From assembly GCA_031284085.1 (NCBI GenBank), contig JAITAM010000177.1, forward strand, positions 1 to 11,068: a stretch of 11,068 bases of DNA. Reading direction: 5' to 3'. The notes below the pieces were generated by a model. The model made no database searches. It was not told where the DNA came from and was given only the letters and a program-made list of their open reading frames with translations. The translations under genes and the position numbers were made by a program. Positions 1 to 4,134 of the stretch are shown here, in pieces (the first letter of the stretch is position 1; the number at the start of each line of letters is the position of its first letter). This DNA comes from Spirochaetaceae bacterium (GTDB lineage Bacteria; Spirochaetota; Spirochaetia; Treponematales; Breznakiellaceae).

Positions 1-467
1 ACCTTCCTTTCCCGAAGGGGTCAGACCTTCCTTTCCCGAAGGGGTCAGACCTTCCTTTCCCGAAGGGGTCAGACCTTCCTTTCCCGAAGGGGTCAGACCT
101 CCTTTCCCGAAGGGGTCAGACCTTCCTTTCCCGAAGGGTCAGACCTCCAAGCCCAAAGGGTCAGACCTCCGTTTCCTGAAGGGGTCAGACCTTCCTTTCC
201 CGAAGGGGTCAGACCTCCAAGCCCAGAGGGGTCAGACCTCCAAGCCCAAAGGGTCAGACCTTCCAAGCCCAGAGGGTCAGACCTCCTTTCCCGAAGGGTC
301 AGACCTCCTTTCCCTGAAGGGGTCAGACCTCCATTTCCCAAAGGGGTCAGACCTCCATTTCCCAAAGGGGTCAGACCTTCCTTTCCCAAAAGGTCAGACC
401 TCCAAGCCCAAAGGGTCAGACCTCCAAGCCCAAAAGGTCAGACCTTCCTTTCCTGAAAGGTCAGACC
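1..467. repeat. Degenerate tandem array of about 23-bp units with a GGTCAGACC core
   Basis: Twenty copies of GTCAGACC lie between about positions 20 and 467, on average 23 bp apart (22 to 24 bp). The core GGTCAGACC is an odd palindrome, with GGTC and GACC around a central A. The stretches between cores fall into a few types: TTCCTTTCCCGAAGGG, TCCAAGCCCAAAGG and TCCATTTCCCAAAGG. The first type contains a second small inverted repeat, CCTT-TCCCG-AAGG. Because unit length varies by single bases, no reading frame is kept, so the array is unlikely to encode protein. It begins before the window and lies 3' of the minus-strand gene at 687-1340. It is not a CRISPR array: the repeats are too short and the spacers are nearly identical. 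Function is unknown. Confidence 0.95.
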
Positions 468-545
468 TAGACTGCTTCTTGCAGGCAAAAAGCCGTACGC
501 CTCTCCCGATACAACAACCTTTGAAACAGCCTGTGGCTGAGACCT
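460..545 (-). repeat. Long module, copy 1 of a direct duplication
   Basis: This stretch starts with the GTCAGACC core and continues into about 80 bp of different sequence. Positions 460-500 are identical to 561-601. The remainder, up to GCTGAGACCT, matches 602-665 with substitutions and without a 20-bp segment present there. On the minus strand it reads ACGGCTTTTTGCCTGC upstream of AGGTCTGACC. It ends with CAGCC-ACA-GGCTG, a 5-bp hairpin followed by TTTC on the minus strand. No coding potential was seen. Confidence 0.9.
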
Positions 546-560
546 TCCTTTCCCGAAGGG

Positions 561-665
561 GTCAGACCTAGACTGCTTCTTGCAGGCAAAAAGCCGTACG
601 CTACTTTTGATACAGCAACCTTTGAAACAAAGCTGGCGTGTTGAAACAGCCTGCGGCTGAGACCT
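561..665 (-). repeat. Long module, copy 2 of a direct duplication
   Basis: This is the second copy of the module at 460-545, separated from it by one short array unit (about 541-561). It carries about 20 extra bases near 630-649, apparently created by a local duplication around TTGAAACA, which occurs twice here and once in copy 1. On the minus strand the end nearest the gene at 687-1340 forms CAGCC-GCA-GGCTG followed by TTTC. That is a possible weak transcription-end signal for the gene, but the U run is too short to be convincing. Nothing else is seen up to position 686. Confidence 0.9.
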
Positions 666-686
666 CAAAACCCCAGCTAGTAGGCG

Positions 687-1340
687 CTAATCGTCCTCCA
701 TCGCTTGAAAAGTCTCCCGTACCTTCTGCAAAAGGGAAAGCTCACGGTTTATTGTCTTTGCATAGTCAAGCGTCGTGTCCGCAATCCGAGCGGCTTCATC
801 CTGCCAAAAGTGTATCTGTTCCAAATCAATAAACTGAAACCGTCTCTCCAAAGCCTTATTCGCCCATTCCACAGCATCATCCCAGTAGAGCAAGGCTGCT
901 TTGTAGCACGTCTCCGCCGTCTCAAGGCTCTTTAAGTTCTGTTCCTTCCACGGCTTGTTATAAAAATAGGCTCCACGTTTATTCCACTTGTTGCCGAGAA
1001 ACAAATACTGCTCAATCATCTTCAAATTCAAGTGCATCATAAACAAATACCGGTATTTCTCATATTGTATCTCGTTCTCAATACGTGCCGCCGCATACAA
1101 AGGATTAGCAAAATCAGCGCTCAGCGCCTTCTCCAGCCAATAAATATTTTCTATTGTATCATCCGGATACTGAATATAATGCAAGTGGTAAAGGCGGTAA
1201 TACTGCTCTTTGTACTGTACCGGATAGGCGGAAAGCGAAGAAACATTCACAAAAACCAGCAGCCCAACCCCCAAAAAGAAAAGGAATGGACTATACACGC
1301 CGCCTTTAAGCCGACCTCCGCTATAAATCAAGCGTTTCAT
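687..1340 (-). CDS. Exported Treponema conserved protein of unknown function, downstream partner of tmk
   Basis: The product has 217 residues. A basic start (MKRLIYSGGRLKGG) is followed by one hydrophobic segment at about residues 18-38 ending in SLSAYP, which reads as a signal peptide or single membrane anchor. The rest is rich in Tyr, Trp, Glu and Lys and looks helical, with paired helices suggestive of TPR-like packing around residues 55-170 (for example TAETCYKAALLYWDDAVEWANKAL). I recognise the general pattern as a Treponema conserved protein of unknown role. Its ATG lies 20 bp inside the end of tmk, with GAGG at a suitable distance upstream, so the two are probably co-transcribed and translationally coupled. 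A periplasmic location is inferred. No enzyme motif is visible. Confidence 0.85.
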   Translation of the reverse strand: MKRLIYSGGRLKGGVYSPFLFFLGVGLLVFVNVSSLSAYPVQYKEQYYRLYHLHYIQYPDDTIENIYWLEKALSADFANPLYAAARIENEIQYEKYRYLFMMHLNLKMIEQYLFLGNKWNKRGAYFYNKPWKEQNLKSLETAETCYKAALLYWDDAVEWANKALERRFQFIDLEQIHFWQDEAARIADTTLDYAKTINRELSLLQKVRETFQAMEDD

Positions 1341-1968
1341 AATTCCTCACTTTCCCCATAATCGGCAGTTTTTGCATTACCGCCCAGAGCGCCTCTGCAA
1401 TTTCATCTTGAGAGCCGTGCGCATCTATAACCTCTACTGTAGAGCCTAAGCCGCGATAAACCGGCAGTAACTCCCGATAACGATTACACACCTTCTCTTG
1501 AATAGCCGCCTCTTCGTACAACTCCTGCACCGGCCTGCCTTTTATACGTTTAAGGGCGCAGTCCGGCTCAATATCAAAGAAAACAAGCAGTTCCGGCAGC
1601 GGAAAATCGGCATTGAGCCGCTCTATCAGTTCCGTAGAACATTCTATCCCTTGATAAGCCAAAGAAGAAGGCACATACCGGTCGCATACGACAACCGTGC
1701 CTTGCCGACAGCGCTCTACAATACCGCGGGCTGCAAAAAGATGCTCCGCCCTATCGGCTGCAAAGAGGTGCGCCATTGTTTGTGGACATATATGGTCCGC
1801 CTTGCGCAAAACCTGCCGGATGAGGCGCCCTATAGGACCGTTGGTAGGTTCGGCAGTGGCCCACAAAGGCGGATCAGTTGCCCATCTCCTGCGCAAGATC
1901 GACAACTGAGTCGTTGTTCCGCTCCCATCTCCACCTTCAAATACTACAAAATTTGACATAACCGCCAT
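1321..1968 (-). CDS. tmk: Thymidylate kinase (dTMP kinase) with a lysine-less P-loop
   Basis: The enzyme phosphorylates dTMP to dTDP with ATP, in the cytoplasm, for dTTP synthesis. The product has 215 residues, normal for the family. Visible motifs are a P-loop at residues 10-21 (FEGGDGSGTTTQ), the nucleotide-binding EPTNGPIGRLIR segment at 40-51, the LFAADRAEHL helix at 68-77, the DRY motif with SSLAYQG at 96-107, and a LID-like region with R141 and R145. The usual P-loop lysine (GxGK[ST]) is Thr18 here; I recall this substitution in some bacterial thymidylate kinases, so it need not mean inactivity. ATG at 1968 and ATG at 1959 are both possible starts; neither has a Shine-Dalgarno sequence. 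A perfect TATAAT lies just upstream, so the message may be leaderless from 1968. Confidence 0.95.
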   Translation of the reverse strand: MAVMSNFVVFEGGDGSGTTTQLSILRRRWATDPPLWATAEPTNGPIGRLIRQVLRKADHICPQTMAHLFAADRAEHLFAARGIVERCRQGTVVVCDRYVPSSLAYQGIECSTELIERLNADFPLPELLVFFDIEPDCALKRIKGRPVQELYEEAAIQEKVCNRYRELLPVYRGLGSTVEVIDAHGSQDEIAEALWAVMQKLPIMGKVRNYETLDL

Positions 1969-1981
1969 AACATGGCATTAT
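1953..1981 (+). promoter_or_regulatory. Candidate sigma-70 promoter for the UPF0158-GNAT gene
   Basis: A perfect TTGACA lies at 1953-1958, within the first codons of tmk, and CATTAT (4 of 6 consensus bases) lies at 1976-1981 after a 17-bp spacer. The predicted start of transcription is near 1988, directly before the ATG at 1989, so the message would be leaderless. The -10 element overlaps the opposing tmk -10 element. Confidence 0.5.
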
Positions 1982-2005
1982 ATACAGTATGCACTTTAAG
2001 TTAAA
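1977..2005 (-). promoter_or_regulatory. Candidate sigma-70 promoter for tmk
   Basis: On the minus strand a perfect TATAAT occupies 1982-1977. A weak -35 candidate, TTTAAC (3 of 6 consensus bases), lies at 2005-2000 with a 17-bp spacer, inside the start of the divergent gene. The predicted start of transcription is near 1970, only about two bases before the tmk ATG at 1968. That fits a leaderless message and the absence of a Shine-Dalgarno sequence. Confidence 0.5.
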
Positions 2006-2732
2006 CCCTGAGCTTATAAACAAGATTCTCTTTGCTATGGAAAACCAGAATACAATCTTTGTACTAGATACAAAGACCAGCAATATAGTACCAAGCAATT
2101 CTGTTGCATCACAACAAGAGCGGTATATTGCTTTACCGATGTGGAATTCTGGAGACGGCTATCGGATAAGAGAGCGATTCGCCGTACAAGTGGCGGATCA
2201 AGACCTTACAGAAGAATTACTGTCCGCGCTAAACCTTGGTAAAGGAGTATTTCGAGCATTTAAGGAAGTATTACGGCAGCACCCAAAAACAGAGGAAGAG
2301 TGGGTAGACTATAGAAACCGTGAGCTAAAGCGGATTATTTGTAGTTGGTACAACGCTCTGAAAGAGGAATGGGGGCTTGAATATATCGGTGAAGAACCGG
2401 AGGAAACGATCGATCTTGTAGAGGAAGATTTTACGTTTCAGTCTTATGAAGACGGCATTGTTGCCCAGACTACGCGGGGAGACTATGCAGGCCGTATCGG
2501 CGTTATGTGGCGTGGGACGACTCAGTATATACACAAGTTTGAGGTCAATCCGGAATACCGCGGGCTTGGACTTGGAGAAGCCTTACTAACACATTTCCTG
2601 AACACAAGCGATGTTGAGACTATCTTCATTGATCTGCCGGCATCGGCAGAAGATTTTGCCAAAACTCTCCTGCGTAAATCTTTTATTCCCTATACAATTC
2701 GATACAAATTGGACAGGAAAAAGCACCCGTAG
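1989..2732 (+). CDS. UPF0158 family domain fused to a GNAT N-acetyltransferase domain
   Basis: The product has 247 residues. Residues 1 to about 135 match my memory of the UPF0158 family: an N-terminal helix LNPELINKIL, the strand FVLDTKTSNIV, then LNLGKGVFRAFKEVLRQHP and EEWVDYRNRELKRIICSWYNAL. Residues of about 148-247 look like a GNAT acyl-CoA acetyltransferase: the motif A segment KFEVNPEYRGLGLGEALLTHFL (about 184-205) carries the R-G-L-G-L-G acetyl-CoA pyrophosphate loop, and a later strand ends in YTIRYKL. The substrate is unknown. The start at 1989 keeps the whole UPF0158 domain; the next Met (2037) would cut into it. There is no Shine-Dalgarno sequence and no signal peptide, so the protein should be cytoplasmic. 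No partner gene on the same strand points to its role. Confidence 0.8.
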   Translation: MHFKLNPELINKILFAMENQNTIFVLDTKTSNIVPSNSVASQQERYIALPMWNSGDGYRIRERFAVQVADQDLTEELLSALNLGKGVFRAFKEVLRQHPKTEEEWVDYRNRELKRIICSWYNALKEEWGLEYIGEEPEETIDLVEEDFTFQSYEDGIVAQTTRGDYAGRIGVMWRGTTQYIHKFEVNPEYRGLGLGEALLTHFLNTSDVETIFIDLPASAEDFAKTLLRKSFIPYTIRYKLDRKKHP

Positions 2733-2757
2733 CCGCCGGCTTTTCCAACCGGTGCTT
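2721..2757 (+). other. Weak stem-loop spanning the stop codon of the UPF0158-GNAT gene
   Basis: AAGCACC (2721-2727) can pair with GGTGCTT (2751-2757) around a 23-base loop that contains the stop codon. No T run follows, so it does not look like a standard intrinsic terminator. It may only mark the 3' end or have no role. Confidence 0.3.
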
Positions 2758-2787
2758 CGCCGTAGTATAAACTCAAAACTTATTCTC

Positions 2788-2814
2788 TTGTTAAGCACAT
2801 ATAATTCATATAAT
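2788..2814 (+). promoter_or_regulatory. Candidate promoter with two tandem TATAAT boxes
   Basis: TATAATTCA occurs twice in tandem, giving perfect -10 hexamers at 2800-2805 and 2809-2814. TTGTTA at 2788-2793 is a possible -35 for the second, with a short 15-bp spacer. Transcription would start near 2821 and lead into the NusG domain II gene. A second candidate promoter closer to that gene is listed separately. Confidence 0.35.
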
Positions 2815-2930
2815 TCAGATGATGAAAACGAACACTGTGCCGACTGAAACGAATCGTTCATATCCCCTTACAAAGACCTTCCAGAAACTTATTTATACCC
2901 TTTAACGCCTTAGGTGGTTTTATCAGGCTC

Positions 2931-2959
2931 TTTCAAAAACCGAAAAGCTGTTTTATACT
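2931..2959 (+). promoter_or_regulatory. Candidate proximal promoter of the NusG domain II gene
   Basis: TATACT (2954-2959, 5 of 6 consensus bases) lies 17 bp after TTTCAA (2931-2936, 3 of 6). The predicted start of transcription is near 2966, which leaves a leader of about 8 bases before the ATG at 2974. If it is used, the GTG start at 2914 would be excluded. Confidence 0.3.
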
Positions 2960-2973
2960 CTCTTGATATAGTT

Positions 2974-3363
2974 ATGGCTTTTATGAAAATGCTTCCCCTT
3001 ACAGTAGTAGACTATCTTGTAATTATCTTGAGCGTGGCAGTAACCGGCTTCTCCGCCTTTGCGGTCTATGCAAACCCAAAGATCGATGCCTCCATTACCA
3101 TAGAAGGCGTGGGTAGCTCATGGTTCTTTCCGCTTAACAGCGAGGAAATGGTAACAGTATCAGGCCCTTTAGGCGACACGGTTGTACAGATGAAAGGCGG
3201 GCAGGTGCGTATCCTCTCTTCGCCATGTGTCAACCAGACCTGTGTGAGCGCTGGAGCCATAAGCCGGCACGGCCAGTGGCTTGCGTGTTTGCCCAATGAA
3301 GTTTTTGTGTCGATAGAAGGGATCGTAACGCAAGAGCAAGAGTTGGATGCTCTATCATGGTGA
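2974..3363 (+). CDS. NusG domain II-containing membrane-anchored protein
   Basis: From the ATG at 2974 the product has 129 residues. An N-terminal membrane segment (VVDYLVIILSVAVTGFSAFAVYA) is followed by an extracytoplasmic domain with the signature SSPCVNQTCVSAGAIS and a later WLACLPNEVFVSIEG. Cysteines 85, 90 and 105, the Pro-Cys, and the closing CLPN are typical of the NusG domain II family (named for a domain seen in some NusG proteins; function unknown). An upstream GTG at 2914 would add 20 residues, but it lies before the TATACT box and adds no domain, so I prefer 2974; 2983 and 2989 are also possible. The next gene is a Gx transporter, and I recall these two families as common neighbours in spirochetes and Firmicutes. 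A redox or membrane partner role is only inferred. Confidence 0.85.
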   Translation: MAFMKMLPLTVVDYLVIILSVAVTGFSAFAVYANPKIDASITIEGVGSSWFFPLNSEEMVTVSGPLGDTVVQMKGGQVRILSSPCVNQTCVSAGAISRHGQWLACLPNEVFVSIEGIVTQEQELDALSW

Positions 3364-3392
3364 ATTATTACCCACTCGCCCTCTTAATATGG

Positions 3393-3398
3393 AAGGAG
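3393..3398 (+). promoter_or_regulatory. Ribosome binding site of the Gx transporter gene
   Basis: AAGGAG lies four bases before the ATG at 3403 and fixes that start. It is one of the few clear Shine-Dalgarno sequences in the left half of the window. Confidence 0.8.
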
Positions 3399-3402
3399 CG
3401 CT

Positions 3403-3945
3403 ATGAATAAGACCGTTGATCCTCTTATCCCAAGCTACAAAAGGACAGTCGCGGTGCTGGGGGCTTTTTGCCTCTTTCTTTCGACCATCGAATACCTTAT
3501 ACCCAAGCCGCTTCCCTTTATGCGTCTTGGATTGGCAAACCTGCCGCTTATGCTGGCGCTTGATATTCTGCCTTTTCATGGCTTTTTGCTGCTCGCAACA
3601 ATAAAAATACTGGGACAGGCTCTGGTTACCGGCACCTTATTCTCATACATCTTTCTTTTTTCCTGTGTCGGCACGACACTATCGGCGCTTTCCATGTGTG
3701 CCGTCCGCCTTCTTTTCAAGCGGCGGATTAGTTTTGTTGGTGTCGGTGTCATCGGGGCTATGATGTCCAACATCAGCCAAATAGGCTTGGCATGGTTTTT
3801 CATTTTTGGAAAAAGCACTTTGTATATCATGCCGCCTTTTCTAGCCGTCGGTCTTGTTACCGGTATTAGTCTTGGTGCATTCTGCGAACACTTCAGCGCC
3901 CATTCCCTATGGTACCGCGAAAGGCTCAGGCCAGCCTGTTCTTAA
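3403..3945 (+). CDS. Gx transporter family membrane protein (HepI-like)
   Basis: The product has 180 residues and is almost wholly hydrophobic, with five or six membrane segments (about residues 17-33, 44-60, 62-85, 86-105, 111-135 and 141-160). Motifs that fit the family often annotated as heptaprenyl diphosphate synthase component I or Gx transporter are the early acidic IEYLIPKPLPFMRLGLANLPLMLAL block, the GxxxS-like turns in the middle, and GVGVIGAMMSNISQIGLAWF. The substrate is not established. In many genomes this gene sits next to a polyprenyl diphosphate synthase; none is present here, and the next gene is a glycoside hydrolase. It is probably in one transcription unit with the NusG domain II gene 39 bases upstream. 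Confidence 0.85.
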   Translation: MNKTVDPLIPSYKRTVAVLGAFCLFLSTIEYLIPKPLPFMRLGLANLPLMLALDILPFHGFLLLATIKILGQALVTGTLFSYIFLFSCVGTTLSALSMCAVRLLFKRRISFVGVGVIGAMMSNISQIGLAWFFIFGKSTLYIMPPFLAVGLVTGISLGAFCEHFSAHSLWYRERLRPACS

Positions 3946-3973
3946 GTTTCGGTATTGATATCCAAAGCGGCGG

Positions 3974-4053
3974 ACGGCTTTTGCCTGTAGGGGAGGAGGT
4001 CTGACCCCCTTCAGGCCTGAGGTCTGACCCCTTCAGGTCTGAGGTCTGACCCC
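3974..4053 (+). repeat. Right-hand copy of the composite GGTCTGACC repeat module
   Basis: ACGGCTTTTGCCTGT (3974-3988) is followed by three copies of AGGTCTGACCCC at 3997, 4020 and 4042, spaced 23 and 22 bp. The same order, ACGGCTTTTTGCCTGC then AGGTCTGACCCC, occurs on the minus strand of the left-end repeats. The unit core AGGTCTGACCCCTTCRGG is shared between both places. Between the cores, TCAGGCCTGA forms a 10-bp palindrome (4011-4020). The module lies between the Gx transporter and the glycoside hydrolase, so it may act as the 3' untranslated region of one or the leader of the other. Confidence 0.9.
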
Positions 4054-4123
4054 TTAACAAGCAGGCTGGCTTGCGGCTGGAAGATTTGACTCGAGGACAA
4101 TCAAGAGAGTGCCGAAGGAAAAG

Positions 4124-4129
4124 AGGAGG
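4124..4129 (+). promoter_or_regulatory. Ribosome binding site of the family 3 glycoside hydrolase
   Basis: AGGAGG, five bases before the ATG at 4135, is a full-consensus Shine-Dalgarno sequence and fixes the start. No convincing promoter was seen in 3946-4120, so the gene may be read from upstream or from an unrecognised promoter. Confidence 0.85.
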
Positions 4130-4134
4130 TTACT

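Noticed and set aside
93..389. 98-codon minus-strand open frame across the tandem repeats
   Set aside because: The frame exists only because the repeat lacks stop codons in that register; unit lengths vary, so the encoded pattern changes register, and there is no ribosome binding site.
1..467. Possible CRISPR array
   Set aside because: The repeated core is about 9-12 bases and the sequences between are nearly the same as each other; no leader or cas gene is present.
1498..1956. 152-codon plus-strand open frame opposite tmk
   Set aside because: It lies wholly antisense to a well-supported thymidylate kinase gene and shows no recognisable motif.
2819..2905. Small open frame of 28 codons starting ATG ATG, just after the tandem TATAAT boxes
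   Set aside because: No Shine-Dalgarno sequence and no recognisable peptide; the position after a -10 box is suggestive but not enough to call a gene.
2914..2973. GTG start giving a 149-residue NusG domain II protein
   Set aside because: The added 20 residues lie before the membrane segment, add no domain, and start upstream of the closer candidate promoter; ATG at 2974 is simpler.
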